From NCBI RefSeq assembly GCF_000145615.1, contig NC_014410.1, positions 2,033,501-2,097,500 on the forward strand: a stretch of DNA of 64,000 nt. The letters run 5' to 3'. The stretch's first letter is position 1; every line of letters starts with the position of its first letter. This document shows positions 17,710 to 26,255 of this stretch, in pieces. The position numbers were made by a program, and so were the translations under genes. The notes beneath the pieces were generated by a model. It saw nothing but the letters and a program-made list of their open reading frames with translations, made no database searches and was not told where the DNA came from. Source of the DNA: Thermoanaerobacterium thermosaccharolyticum DSM 571. Its GTDB lineage: Bacteria; Bacillota; Thermoanaerobacteria; Thermoanaerobacterales; Thermoanaerobacteraceae.

Positions 17710-18681
17710 TTAACTGATAATCATATTATCATTTTTTAGATCTTTAACACTTCTTGCTTCAGGACTTGTATTTTTCCAGTATTCCATAAAAAATACGATA
17801 AATACGCTTAACATTAGGCCAAGTATAAAGGCAATTACTATATTTAATAGTTTTTTTGGTGATACCGGCTTATCTGGAACGATAGCCTTTGATGTTACTA
17901 GTATGCCTTGTTCTCCTAAATTTGATGCTTTTACAAGTTGAAGCATATTGTATTTCTCCATCATTATATCTCTTGTATTCTTCAATAAATTTAGTTTTGT
18001 TTGATTTTGTTCATATTTTATTTTGTCTGCTGGGTCTGTCCCATTTAATTCATTTGTCGCTGACTCTATCTTTGTGTTATGCAAATTTATGAGATTTTCT
18101 ATTGTACTTATAAGCTTATCTGTTTGTCTATTGTTTTTTGATATGATATAAGATTTAAAATTGGATGCTATGGTATCCGCTATCTTAGCAGCCAATTCAG
18201 GATCGCTTTCTTTAACTTTGATTGTTATTAAATTGGTATTGTCTATGGCCTGTACATCAATTTCGTTTTTAAAGTTGTCAAGTGTGTATTTTTTCGTATC
18301 TAACTTTAATTGTTTTATTGTATCCAGTAATACTTGAGGATTCGTTACTTCTTCTTTATATGTATTTACAGTCATGTCTTGATACTTCAATATAGATGAC
18401 AATAAGTACGACAGATCTTTATCGGCAGTGTCGCTTTCTATCATAGACCCATCATTGGTATTTTGATTAGGTAAAACTACAGTTGTATTAGAACCAAAAA
18501 ACCCTGTCTGTGGTGTAACGTCTGAAACGCTTAATGTTGTTGATGCTTCATATGTTGGTTTAATTACAAAAAAACTCAATATACCGGCTATTAATACAGA
18601 TATAATGGTAATTGACACAATCAGCTTTCGTCCTTTCCATATGATTTCCAATAACTCTCTTAATGATATTTCTTCTTCCAT
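17710..18681 (-). CDS. Wzz-type polysaccharide chain-length / co-polymerase protein
   Basis: A 323-residue protein with the Wzz architecture: cytoplasmic N-terminus (EEEISLRELLEIIWKGRK), first membrane segment at about residues 20-40, a large extracytoplasmic domain with a long coiled-coil part, and a second membrane segment near residue 290 preceded by the proline-rich PDKPVSPKK motif. Such proteins set chain length or regulate export of surface polysaccharides. No kinase domain is fused. The ATG at 18681 is chosen for its AGGAGG site. It follows galU by 11 bases, so both form one operon for envelope polysaccharide. Confidence 0.85.
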   Translation of the reverse strand: MEEEISLRELLEIIWKGRKLIVSITIISVLIAGILSFFVIKPTYEASTTLSVSDVTPQTGFFGSNTTVVLPNQNTNDGSMIESDTADKDLSYLLSSILKYQDMTVNTYKEEVTNPQVLLDTIKQLKLDTKKYTLDNFKNEIDVQAIDNTNLITIKVKESDPELAAKIADTIASNFKSYIISKNNRQTDKLISTIENLINLHNTKIESATNELNGTDPADKIKYEQNQTKLNLLKNTRDIMMEKYNMLQLVKASNLGEQGILVTSKAIVPDKPVSPKKLLNIVIAFILGLMLSVFIVFFMEYWKNTSPEARSVKDLKNDNMIIS

Positions 18682-18691
18682 TTTGTTCCTC

Positions 18692-19612
18692 CTATTTCTG
18701 TTTATTATTTTCACTGTATGCTGCAACTTCTATATCGTTTTTATCGGCAGCTTTTACAATTTCATTTAGATATTTAAGAAGATCATCTTTTAGATTATCT
18801 CTTTTTAAAGCATATTCAATAGTTGCTTTTAAAAACCCCATTCTATCGCCCACATCATACCTCTTTCCTTCAAAATTATATGCGTATATTGCTTCATAGT
18901 CCAATAGCGCTTTAAGTGCATCAGTAAGCTGTATTTCTCCACCTGCTCCGGGCCTTAAGTCTTTTAGTATATCAAATATCTTTGGCGATATTATATACCT
19001 TCCAAGTATGGCCATGTTTGATGGTGCTTCTTCTTTTTTTGGCTTTTCCACTAGGTTGTTTACTCTGTACAGCCTGTCATCAATCATGTTGGCATCTACT
19101 ATGCCGTATTTGTCTACTTCACTCTTTGGTACTTCTTGTACGCCGATTATGGAACAGTTGTATCTTTCATACTGTTCTATCATCTGCTTCAATACAGGTA
19201 CTTCTGCATCAACTATATCGTCCCCTAAAAGAACTGCAAATGGCTCGTTCCCTACAAATGTATGTGCACAATAAATGGCATGACCAAGTCCTTTTGGCTC
19301 TTTTTGCCTTATATAATGTATATCCACCATATTTGTTATATCTTCAACGAGGTTTAAAAGATTTTCTTTGCCTTTTTTCTTTAATTCTAGTTCTAATTCT
19401 ACAGATTTATCGAAATGGTCCTCTATCGCTCTTTTATTTCTTCCTGTTATAATGAGTATATCTTCTATGCCAGAGTTTACGGCTTCTTCTACTATATATT
19501 GTATAGTCGGCTTATCAACTATTGGAAGCATTTCTTTTGGCTGTGCTTTTGTTGCAGGCAAAAACCTAGTTCCAAGTCCTGCTGCTGGAATTATCGCTTT
19601 TCTTATTTTCAT
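18692..19612 (-). CDS. galU: UTP-glucose-1-phosphate uridylyltransferase
   Basis: A 306-residue GalU/GtaB enzyme. The N-terminal nucleotide-binding motif is [19 protein letters not shown], with the catalytic lysine region [30 protein letters not shown] and [10 protein letters not shown] are later signatures. It makes UDP-glucose for polysaccharide, teichoic acid or galactose metabolism. GGAGGAAT precedes the ATG. The wzz-like gene follows immediately, which points to exopolysaccharide or surface glycan synthesis. Confidence 0.95.
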   Translation of the reverse strand: MKIRKAIIPAAGLGTRFLPATKAQPKEMLPIVDKPTIQYIVEEAVNSGIEDILIITGRNKRAIEDHFDKSVELELELKKKGKENLLNLVEDITNMVDIHYIRQKEPKGLGHAIYCAHTFVGNEPFAVLLGDDIVDAEVPVLKQMIEQYERYNCSIIGVQEVPKSEVDKYGIVDANMIDDRLYRVNNLVEKPKKEEAPSNMAILGRYIISPKIFDILKDLRPGAGGEIQLTDALKALLDYEAIYAYNFEGKRYDVGDRMGFLKATIEYALKRDNLKDDLLKYLNEIVKAADKNDIEVAAYSENNKQK

Positions 19613-19690
19613 TTGTATTCCTCCATTATTTTAAAGTAAAATATGGCTTTTTACAATACTCCCTAAGGATTTCTTCTGTATAAAATAAGA

Positions 19691-19728
19691 AGCATGACGA
19701 GCCACTTTTAAAGTAATCTCGTAATGCT
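19691..19728 (-). terminator. Hairpin downstream of the ABC permease remnant
   Basis: Arms of 11 bases (19691-19701 and 19718-19728) with one mismatch. On the minus strand the hairpin is followed by TTCTTATTTT, a weak terminator tract, in the right place to have ended the now truncated permease gene. Confidence 0.4.
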
Positions 19729-19832
19729 CCCTTTTAATATTATAATTAGTAATTGTTTCAAAATTATTAAATATTTGTGTGAATTTTGTGTGAAATCTAT
19801 AAAAATTTTAATTTAGATGTGATTATTAGATG

Positions 19833-20027
19833 TTATAGGCTTAATTTCTCATCGATCTTGTTTGTATCGCCTACTTTTTCTGATAATAAAATTGATAAAA
19901 GCATAAATAGAATTCCAAAACCTGCTAAAATAAGTAAGTCATTTATTATTAAAGTGTAGTTTGAGCCTGATATGGCTTCTCTTAGCGCCTGTGTCCCATA
20001 CGTCATTGGAAGCAAATAAATTATTAT
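19833..20027 (-). pseudogene. C-terminal remnant of an ABC-2 type permease
   Basis: About 64 codons resembling the end of YhgE/ABC-2 transporter permeases: YLLPMTYGTQALREAI, then a long hydrophobic span and a charged tail. Upstream of about 20027 the similarity stops and the sequence becomes low-complexity T-rich DNA directly abutting the DUF6385 module. The gene therefore seems truncated at this junction. Confidence 0.65.
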
Positions 20028-20060
20028 AATGCATTTTTTTAATTTTTGCTGTTTTTTTTA

Positions 20061-20936
20061 TCAAACTTGTGCCTCAAACCAAACCGTTATATTCGCCGCT
20101 TTCCCTATTTCTTTATTTTTAAAAGACAATTTAGTATATTGAGAAAAAAAATAGGGAACTAATGTTGCAGTTTTCCCAGGAGCTAAAACAATTTCTCCAC
20201 TGTCTTCAATCCAAACATCATCACCAGGACTTATCAAGAGCTTTATTATAACGGGATTTTCACTTGTATTATAGACAAAATACGTAAATTTACTGTACGA
20301 TGAACAATCATTTATATCTGTATAACTTTCTTCATCTTGTGATACATAAAACGATTTTGTTTTTACAAATCTTCTATCATTTAATGTAAACGGCGTTCCC
20401 GTTATATAAGTCAGTTGTAGTATTGGTCTTAAAGAAACATTAATGCTTTCATCTTTAGAATAAAAGCTTTTTGTCTCTAAATTCTGTATTTCCGGTGTTT
20501 TAAGCATTACTCCATTGTTCGCATAAAGTCCATTAATCCATCCTTTCGCTATATTCGTAATATTCCATCCATACCACCCCTCACTGGTTATAGCTTTGGT
20601 CGATCCAAATACTGTTTCATCAATATTTGGCGCATTATTCCATGTGGCGGTATTTTCATCCCATTCATCAATAATTAAAAATGGTGTCACATACGCTGGT
20701 ATACTATCATTTGTCGTATAATTAATATAAAGCTTCATAATTGCTTCAACAATAAGTGAATCTGGCGGTAATATACCAAGGTCAAATTGTATCAGAGCTC
20801 TGTACACAGATTTACCAGAAGAACCAATATAATACCTTCCAATCCAAAGTTTTGGATCACTCCCTCTGTTACTTATTGGATATCCTGATTCTAAAGCCGT
20901 ATCCTTTGACCATGGCTGTATAATAATAGTCGGCAT
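20061..20936 (-). CDS. DNRLRE-type domain protein with DUF6385-like C-terminus
   Basis: A 291-residue beta-rich protein without signal peptide. Residues 1-175 resemble the DNRLRE domain, a carbohydrate-binding-like beta sandwich (ALIQFDLGILPPDS, TATWNNAP, GWYGWNITNIAKGW are typical). Residues 210-291 match the C-terminus of the protein at 22818-23471, ending in WFEAQV versus YYNAQV, which I assign to DUF6385. AAGGGGTGG precedes the ATG. It lies downstream of the glycosyltransferase gene in the same orientation. Localisation is likely the cell or spore surface, but no export signal is seen. Confidence 0.72.
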   Translation of the reverse strand: MPTIIIQPWSKDTALESGYPISNRGSDPKLWIGRYYIGSSGKSVYRALIQFDLGILPPDSLIVEAIMKLYINYTTNDSIPAYVTPFLIIDEWDENTATWNNAPNIDETVFGSTKAITSEGWYGWNITNIAKGWINGLYANNGVMLKTPEIQNLETKSFYSKDESINVSLRPILQLTYITGTPFTLNDRRFVKTKSFYVSQDEESYTDINDCSSYSKFTYFVYNTSENPVIIKLLISPGDDVWIEDSGEIVLAPGKTATLVPYFFSQYTKLSFKNKEIGKAANITVWFEAQV

Positions 20937-20993
20937 TGCACCACCCCTTAGACAAAGCGAAAATTTTGATTTTAGTTCGCTGGAATTTATAGA

Positions 20994-22772
20994 TCACGCA
21001 TCAATCTTCTCAGTATTTTGGCTGCACAAAATTTTTAATATCATAAATCCTTCATCGTCGATTTCATCAAAAAGTTTCATTGAACGCGTTAATTCCTCTT
21101 CCGCAAGTTTATATGCGCCATGCCGAAAATAAAGTTTGCCAAGTTTCAATAATACATCTTTTTCATTAACCATATTAAGCATGTTCAATGATTTCTCAAA
21201 CAAATCAAATTCTTGAATATCAAATAGCTTTTCAAATATTAAAAAGATTATATCTGTATAAATACGAGTATCTTTTTCATCTAATGGAGATAGTACACCT
21301 TCTTTAACCAATAAATCAAATTTAAAACATACTCTATACGCCTCTATAAAATCCTTTTTCAATATTGTCATTGGCTTTTTGATGTTTTTACCAGTTAATA
21401 ATCGGCAAATGATATTGTCAATAGCACTATCACATGAATATTCTCCACTGTCAATCATATCAAAATACTCAACTGCTTCATTATATCTGTGCAAATACAT
21501 CAATGTTCTTCCTTTTATATAATATGTTATATTATTTTTCAATGAATTTAGTGCCATGTCAATACATTTTAGAGATTTCTGATATCTGCCGTTTAAAAAT
21601 AATATATCACTTAGAATTACAAATGCTTCAGGTGAACCGTCAAAGTGTGACATAATCTTTTCTACCGCGGTATTTTCATCATGTTTCTTAAAATAAGCAT
21701 TTGATAGTTTGTACAGTATGACTTTATTTAAAGGATTCAATTTTAACGAATTTATATAGCTTATAATGGCATTGTCATATTCTTTCATATCCATATAAAC
21801 TTCTCCCATCGCATAGTAAGCTTTAAATCCACCTACACCTGTTATAAACCTATCTATAAGCGGTGGATCCCCCATGTCTATACATTTTCTAAAACATCCT
21901 ATAGCTTCTTGAAGCTGATTAAGCCTATGATGCAGCATACCTTTTAAAAATACAATATCAGTTACGTTAGGATACTCCTCTATTGACTTATTGCACAAAC
22001 TTAAAGCTTCGTCAATTTTGTTTAATTGATTTAAGCACATTATCATCCTCACAATGAGTTTAGTCGTGTATCCCGTCTTAACATTTTTTAAAGCACTGTA
22101 GGATTTTTTAAAATAATTATATGCACATTCATAATTACCTAGTGCCATGTATTCTGTTCCCATATTAAAGTTGTGAAAAGGATTATCCGGATTTTTTCTA
22201 AGCTCTTTCTTTAGTATTGTCATATTTCTATTTCTCTTGTCTTTATCTTTAATATTTTTGTTGAGATAACCGTAATGATAAACCTTTATGGGTACTTCTG
22301 CTACATTGCCACCGTGCTTAAGTATCGGCATCAGAATTTGTTCGTGAATTGCTCCAACAAATCTGTACTCAGGTTTATTTTTTATAATTCTTACGTTTAG
22401 ATTTGAAAGGGCATCTGTTCCCGGCTTATCACCTACATAGCTTATTGTTTCAAATAAATATGCATCTATTTTTTCATCTTCTAAAAGCTTCTTTATTTTC
22501 TTTCTATCTTCTCGATCTATCTCATCATCAGCATCCATCAATAAAATCCAATCGCCTTTAGCTTTATCTAGTGAAAAATTTCTAGCCGCACTAAAATCAT
22601 TTTTCCATTTATAATAAAAAACATCAGCCCCAAAGCTTTTGGCAATATCCACTGTATTGTCATTGCTTCCTGTATCAACAATGATAATCTCATCGACTAT
22701 ATCTTTAACACTTTCTAAACAGCGTCCAAGGTTATTTTCTTCATTTTTTACGATCATACACAGACTCAACAT
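20994..22772 (-). CDS. Family 2 glycosyltransferase with TPR repeats
   Basis: A 592-residue protein. The N-terminal 230 residues are a GT-A fold (MLSLCMIVKNEENNLGRCLE, IIVDTGSNDNT, the DxD motif in LMDADDE, and FVGAIHEQ), like SunS and related SPBc2-type enzymes; the remaining part is a row of TPR-like helix pairs. SunS-type enzymes glycosylate peptide side chains in the cytoplasm. The ATG at 22772 with TGGAGGG upstream is preferred over an upstream frame extension. Sitting between two DUF6385 proteins, it may glycosylate the Thr/Ser-rich partner; this is inference from context. Confidence 0.85.
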   Translation of the reverse strand: MLSLCMIVKNEENNLGRCLESVKDIVDEIIIVDTGSNDNTVDIAKSFGADVFYYKWKNDFSAARNFSLDKAKGDWILLMDADDEIDREDRKKIKKLLEDEKIDAYLFETISYVGDKPGTDALSNLNVRIIKNKPEYRFVGAIHEQILMPILKHGGNVAEVPIKVYHYGYLNKNIKDKDKRNRNMTILKKELRKNPDNPFHNFNMGTEYMALGNYECAYNYFKKSYSALKNVKTGYTTKLIVRMIMCLNQLNKIDEALSLCNKSIEEYPNVTDIVFLKGMLHHRLNQLQEAIGCFRKCIDMGDPPLIDRFITGVGGFKAYYAMGEVYMDMKEYDNAIISYINSLKLNPLNKVILYKLSNAYFKKHDENTAVEKIMSHFDGSPEAFVILSDILFLNGRYQKSLKCIDMALNSLKNNITYYIKGRTLMYLHRYNEAVEYFDMIDSGEYSCDSAIDNIICRLLTGKNIKKPMTILKKDFIEAYRVCFKFDLLVKEGVLSPLDEKDTRIYTDIIFLIFEKLFDIQEFDLFEKSLNMLNMVNEKDVLLKLGKLYFRHGAYKLAEEELTRSMKLFDEIDDEGFMILKILCSQNTEKIDA

Positions 22773-22817
22773 ATAAATCCCTCCATTCGACAATATATGG
22801 GGCATAAAGCCCCATTT

Positions 22818-23471
22818 TTAAACCTGTGCATTGTAGTAAAATTCTGCCGTAGCTGCCGCACCACCTGTATCATAATATAACCTTGTATATTGCAGAAATT
22901 TAACTGCTGTTAAAACTGTAATAGATCCACCTGCCAAATTAATGCTTGTTGTGTCATCCACAAAATAAGTGTCAGTCGTTGTGGGACTTATCTGAAGTTT
23001 AATTGTAATAGTATTAGTCCCTGTATTCGTAATATAATATGAATACATCGATTTATCTCCCGTATTCTCCATTAAAACAACACCTGTACCAGTCACTCCT
23101 GCAATGTTAGTAGAATCTTCTAAGAATGTTCTACTTCCAAGTGTAAACGAATCAGTTGAAGCAGTAAGAGGTCTTATATCTAATGCTGATGCCGTCACAG
23201 TAACTGTACCTGCAACTGTCACAGACCCACTGCTTATGGTTACAGAATCTGTTGCACCCGTAAGAGGCCTTATATCAAAATTTGATGCATTCACCGTCAG
23301 CGTTCCTTGGGCTGTTACTGTGCCCGCCACTGTCACAGAACCATCAACAGTAGACAAAAGCTTTCCTGTTGTCGAATCCAGCAACAAAGGTGTTGGTGTC
23401 GTACCCTGCATACCGTGAATCAGTGTCTTAAGCTGTTCAGCAACCGGATTAAATACTATATTATTAGGCAT
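22818..23471 (-). CDS. Thr/Ser/Val-repeat DUF6385-type protein
   Basis: A 217-residue protein with two imperfect repeats at about residues 44-80 and 82-111, each with GSVTVAGTVT and DIRPLT...TDS, and a DUF6385-like beta domain at residues 120-217 ending in EFYYNAQV. It is rich in Thr, Ser, Val and Ala, with only the N-terminal 40 residues different, and has no signal peptide. Similar proteins occur in many endospore formers, with function unknown as far as I know. An AAGGGGGG site precedes the ATG. It is the first gene of the three-gene module with the glycosyltransferase, 45 bases upstream of it. Confidence 0.75.
   Translation of the reverse strand: MPNNIVFNPVAEQLKTLIHGMQGTTPTPLLLDSTTGKLLSTVDGSVTVAGTVTAQGTLTVNASNFDIRPLTGATDSVTISSGSVTVAGTVTVTASALDIRPLTASTDSFTLGSRTFLEDSTNIAGVTGTGVVLMENTGDKSMYSYYITNTGTNTITIKLQISPTTTDTYFVDDTTSINLAGGSITVLTAVKFLQYTRLYYDTGGAAATAEFYYNAQV
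23139..23342 (-). repeat. Two coding direct repeats inside the DUF6385-type gene
   Basis: The segment encodes two units of about 30-37 residues starting GSVTVAGTVT and containing DIRPLT and TDS. The repetition is visible at protein level and partly at DNA level (repeated ACTGT/GCAACTGTCACAGA-like words). Confidence 0.7.
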
Positions 23472-23594
23472 ATAAATCCCCCCTTCCTTTATATATTATT
23501 AATACATACAAATTTTGTTGCTTGTCTATATATCTTTTTAGCAATATTATTTTGGAGTTTATATGTAAAATACTCTGAATTTTATTTTATATTA

Positions 23595-23624
23595 TTGACA
23601 TGCTGCTGCTTTTTAAAGTATTAT
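23595..23624 (+). promoter_or_regulatory. Sigma-A type promoter of the ybaK-like gene
   Basis: TTGACA at 23595-23600, 18-base spacer, TATTAT at 23619-23624, about 55 bases before the start codon. Confidence 0.55.
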
Positions 23625-23678
23625 TAAATTTAGTAATGTAAATTGCTAAATCATATAGCAAAATGGGAGTGTAATAAA

Positions 23679-24134
23679 ATGTCCGTAGAAGCAGTCAAAA
23701 AATTTTTTAAAAAAAATAACATAGATATTGATATAAAAATACTTAAAGACACAAGCACTGTCGAAAAAGCTGCAAATGCGATTGGTGTCTCAGAAGGAGA
23801 AATTGCAAAATCCATGCTTTTTAAACTAAAAGACAAGTACATAATGGTTATACTGTCAGGTGAGAAGAAAATAGACAACAGGAAATTTAAAAATACTTTT
23901 CATTGCAAAGCAAGAATGGTACCACCTGAGGAAGTCCTTGAAATAACAGGGCATCCTGTTGGAGGTGTATGTCCATATGGATTAAAAACAGATATCGATA
24001 TTTATTATGATATATCATTAAAAAATTATAAAATTGTATATCCAGCAGCCGGTGATATAAACGCCGCAGTAGCTATAAAAGTAGATGATATGGATAAAAT
24101 AGTCAAAGGAGAATGGGTTGATGTATCCCAATAA
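23679..24134 (+). CDS. YbaK/EbsC-family aminoacyl-tRNA deacylase
   Basis: A 151-residue single-domain protein of the YbaK/prolyl-tRNA synthetase-associated family (SVEAVKKFFKK, EIAKSMLFKLKDKYIMVILSG with the active-site lysine, and GGVCPYGL). Such proteins hydrolyse mischarged tRNA, for example Cys-tRNA(Pro), in trans. The ATG at 23679 follows GGGAGTG; an upstream in-frame ATG at 23643 has no such site. Whether it acts on Cys-tRNA(Pro) cannot be decided here. The next gene is a tRNA-Leu with its own promoter. Confidence 0.87.
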   Translation: MSVEAVKKFFKKNNIDIDIKILKDTSTVEKAANAIGVSEGEIAKSMLFKLKDKYIMVILSGEKKIDNRKFKNTFHCKARMVPPEEVLEITGHPVGGVCPYGLKTDIDIYYDISLKNYKIVYPAAGDINAAVAIKVDDMDKIVKGEWVDVSQ

Positions 24135-24152
24135 CGCTCCCTAAACACACTC

Positions 24153-24181
24153 TTGACATTTCAATAAATATTAATTATACT
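24153..24181 (+). promoter_or_regulatory. Sigma-A promoter of tRNA-Leu
   Basis: TTGACA (24153-24158), exactly 17 bases, TATACT (24176-24181), 34 bases before the tRNA. Confidence 0.8.
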
Positions 24182-24214
24182 ACTATTGTTGAGGTTAATA
24201 ATTAAATTTAATAT

Positions 24215-24298
24215 GCGGATGTGGCGGAACTGGCAGACGCGCTAGACTTAGGATCTAGTGTCTTTGACGTGGGGGTTCAAATCCCTTCATCCGCACCA
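24215..24298 (+). tRNA. tRNA-Leu (anticodon TAG)
   Basis: Acceptor GCGGATG pairs with CATCCGC; anticodon stem CTAGA/TCTAG encloses CTTAGGA with anticodon TAG; a class II variable arm and GGTTCAAATCC T arm are present; CCA is encoded. Confidence 0.96.
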
Positions 24299-24311
24299 AT
24301 TAAAAAAGTAG

Positions 24312-24334
24312 TGGAGAGATTCTCCATTTTTTAT
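24312..24334 (+). terminator. Terminator of tRNA-Leu
   Basis: TGGAGA (24312-24317) with TCTCCA (24321-24326) followed by TTTTTTATT. Confidence 0.75.
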
Positions 24335-24375
24335 TAACTATTTAACTTAAGCGAAAATATCTGCATGTCAACAAA

Positions 24376-24415
24376 GGCGTTGATCAGTTTTATCTGATTG
24401 ACGCTTTATTTTTAT
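24376..24415 (+). terminator. Second terminator-like hairpin in front of the chemoreceptor gene
   Basis: GCGTTGATCAG (24377-24387) pairs with CTGATTGACGC (24394-24404) including two G-U pairs, followed by TTTATTTTTAT. It lies 25 bases before the ribosome binding site of the next gene, so it may be a backup terminator of tRNA-Leu or an attenuator of the chemoreceptor; no aptamer-like structure is recognised. Confidence 0.6.
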
Positions 24416-24439
24416 ACAAATGAAAAAGAGGTGTGATAT

Positions 24440-25912
24440 ATGATATTCAAAAACAGAAAGTTATTGAAGTTGTTAAACATTATAGATACGAATAATCTGC
24501 TTAATGAGGATGAAAACTACTTTAATTTCAAAGGAATAATGAACGACATACTTGTATCAATAACAAAGCTTAAAAAGAAACTAGTTAAATATATCTTTGA
24601 GACACAAGTTGCTTCAAGCCGTATATTCTCAGTTTCAGAAGAATTGTCTATTACCATGGAAGAAAATAATGCTTTCGCACAACAGTTATATGCTGAATCG
24701 CAAGAGATATTTTCAAATAATTCATATTGTTATGAAAATATAAAAAATACAATTGCCGAAATAAAGAAATTGCTTGAAATGCTTGAAAATATTAAAAGCA
24801 CTAGTGGAGAAATGTACAATACTGGCATTCAGTCTAGAAAGCTTGTGGATGAAAGTTTCAATGAGATTAGATTAGTTTTAGATAAAATAAATAATATTTC
24901 TATAACCACAGAAGAAACATTAAATCGAATTAATGAACTTGCAAAAATATCAGTACAAATTTCCCAAATATTAAAGTCAATTGAAAAAATAGCAAAAGAA
25001 ACTCATTTACTTTCATTAAACGCATCTATAGAGTCTGCAAAAGCCGACAAATACGGCAATGGCTTTGGAGTTATAGCAGATGGTATTAGAAAATTAACTT
25101 TGGATACCAATAAAGCTGTATCAGATATCGTCACACTAATTGAAAAAATAAATAATGAGATAGAAACTGTTAAAATATCAGCAAATGATAATTATACAAA
25201 TGTTCAGGATAGCGTAAATAGCACAATGAATATAGAAAAAAGCTTGAACATGATAGAAGAATATAACAATACGATTATGAATATGATTAGTAAAATTGTA
25301 AATGTTTCTGAAGATGAATATAAATACGTTCACAATATTGATAAAAGGATTCAAGATGTTGAAGATTTATTAAAAGAAGTGTCAGCTAATTTTGATAGCA
25401 TGAACAATTCCATATATCACCAAAAAGAAAATGCAGAAAAAATATTAAATCTAAGTGATAAATTAAAAGAAGCATCAAATGATTTGAAATTATTGTCTGA
25501 GAGCGATGAGATAAAAAATGTAATACAAACAAATTCAGATAATATAAAAAATGCAGCAGCTTCTGTGATAAAATCTATAAAGGAAGAAATAATTTCAGAT
25601 AAATTCCTTTCAATGAATAAGGATTTTCACAAAAAAGTACTTGACAATTTTTTAAATAATCACAAAGAAATTGAAGCTCTATGGACAAATGATATTAAAG
25701 GAAGGTTTATTTACTCAAATCCACCTGCTGGTATCGCAAATGCAAATGTAAGGGATTGGTTTAAGGAGTGTATCACAGGCAAAGAATATATATCTGAAAT
25801 TTATATATCTGCAATAACAAAGGTTCCATGTTTAACTGTATCTATTCCATTAATCGATAAAAATGGATCATGTATAGGTGTCATTGGTGCTGATTTAAAT
25901 ATAAATATGTAA
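24440..25912 (+). CDS. Soluble methyl-accepting chemotaxis-type protein with C-terminal sensor domain
   Basis: A 490-residue protein with no membrane segment. Residues about 60-390 are coiled coil, with the chemoreceptor hairpin tip ETHLLSLNASIESAKA followed by GFGVIADGIRKL (near residues 188-220), which couples to CheA/CheW. The last 100 residues form a PAS/Cache-like sensor (LWTNDIKGRFIYSNPPAG, VSIPLIDKNGSCIGVIGADL). Sensor after signalling domain, and no membrane anchor, implies cytoplasmic sensing. The tip departs from the consensus ALNAAIEAARAGE.GRGFAVVA, so coupling to the array should be tested. GAGGTG precedes the ATG. No che genes are nearby. Confidence 0.85.
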   Translation: MIFKNRKLLKLLNIIDTNNLLNEDENYFNFKGIMNDILVSITKLKKKLVKYIFETQVASSRIFSVSEELSITMEENNAFAQQLYAESQEIFSNNSYCYENIKNTIAEIKKLLEMLENIKSTSGEMYNTGIQSRKLVDESFNEIRLVLDKINNISITTEETLNRINELAKISVQISQILKSIEKIAKETHLLSLNASIESAKADKYGNGFGVIADGIRKLTLDTNKAVSDIVTLIEKINNEIETVKISANDNYTNVQDSVNSTMNIEKSLNMIEEYNNTIMNMISKIVNVSEDEYKYVHNIDKRIQDVEDLLKEVSANFDSMNNSIYHQKENAEKILNLSDKLKEASNDLKLLSESDEIKNVIQTNSDNIKNAAASVIKSIKEEIISDKFLSMNKDFHKKVLDNFLNNHKEIEALWTNDIKGRFIYSNPPAGIANANVRDWFKECITGKEYISEIYISAITKVPCLTVSIPLIDKNGSCIGVIGADLNINM

Positions 25913-25971
25913 AAAAACTTTCTCTTCAATGATAGAATTTCATATCCTTACAGCCAAATTAATACAACTGT

Positions 25972-26132
25972 CTATTTTTCATCCCTAAAATTGAAAGTTA
26001 TCAAATTTATCAATTTACTTACACTATTTTTTATAATTGTTGCATTATTTCCTTTAGCGATTAAAAACAATTTTATTGTAAAATATTCACCCCTATATTG
26101 GTACATAAACAAGGTATCGTTAATATCCTGCA
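25972..26132 (-). pseudogene. 3' part of a small ORF interrupted by the IS21 element
   Basis: The frame ends in NLITFNFRDEK and a stop at 25972. If the IS and one copy of the 8-bp duplication are removed, it joins in frame to 28673-28685 and gives a 57-residue ORF starting MDDDMQDIND. No family is recognised and the ribosome binding site upstream of 28685 is weak, so the ORF may never have been strongly expressed. Confidence 0.45.
26125..26132 (+). repeat. Target site duplication, left copy
   Basis: ATCCTGCA, identical to 28665-28672 on the other side of the element. Confidence 0.85.
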
Positions 26133-26255
26133 TGTATATGCTAATATAAAAGTGAGCCAAAAAGTGGCTCTGTGCTAACGAAAAAGTGATCCACTTTTCA
26201 TAAAAAACCTGTAAAATTTATTATACAAGATAAATTTTACAGGAGGTTGGAAGGT

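Noticed and set aside
22797-22813. Hairpin TGGGGC/GCCCCA between the DUF6385-type gene and the glycosyltransferase
   Set aside because: The T-run is on the plus strand only, while all genes here are on the minus strand; it also overlaps the ribosome binding region. Not called as a terminator.
23507-23600. Possible sporulation sigma-E/sigma-K promoter for the DUF6385-type gene (CATATAAA on the minus strand)
   Set aside because: The -10 like match is plausible but the -35 is too loose in this A+T-rich DNA to be claimed.
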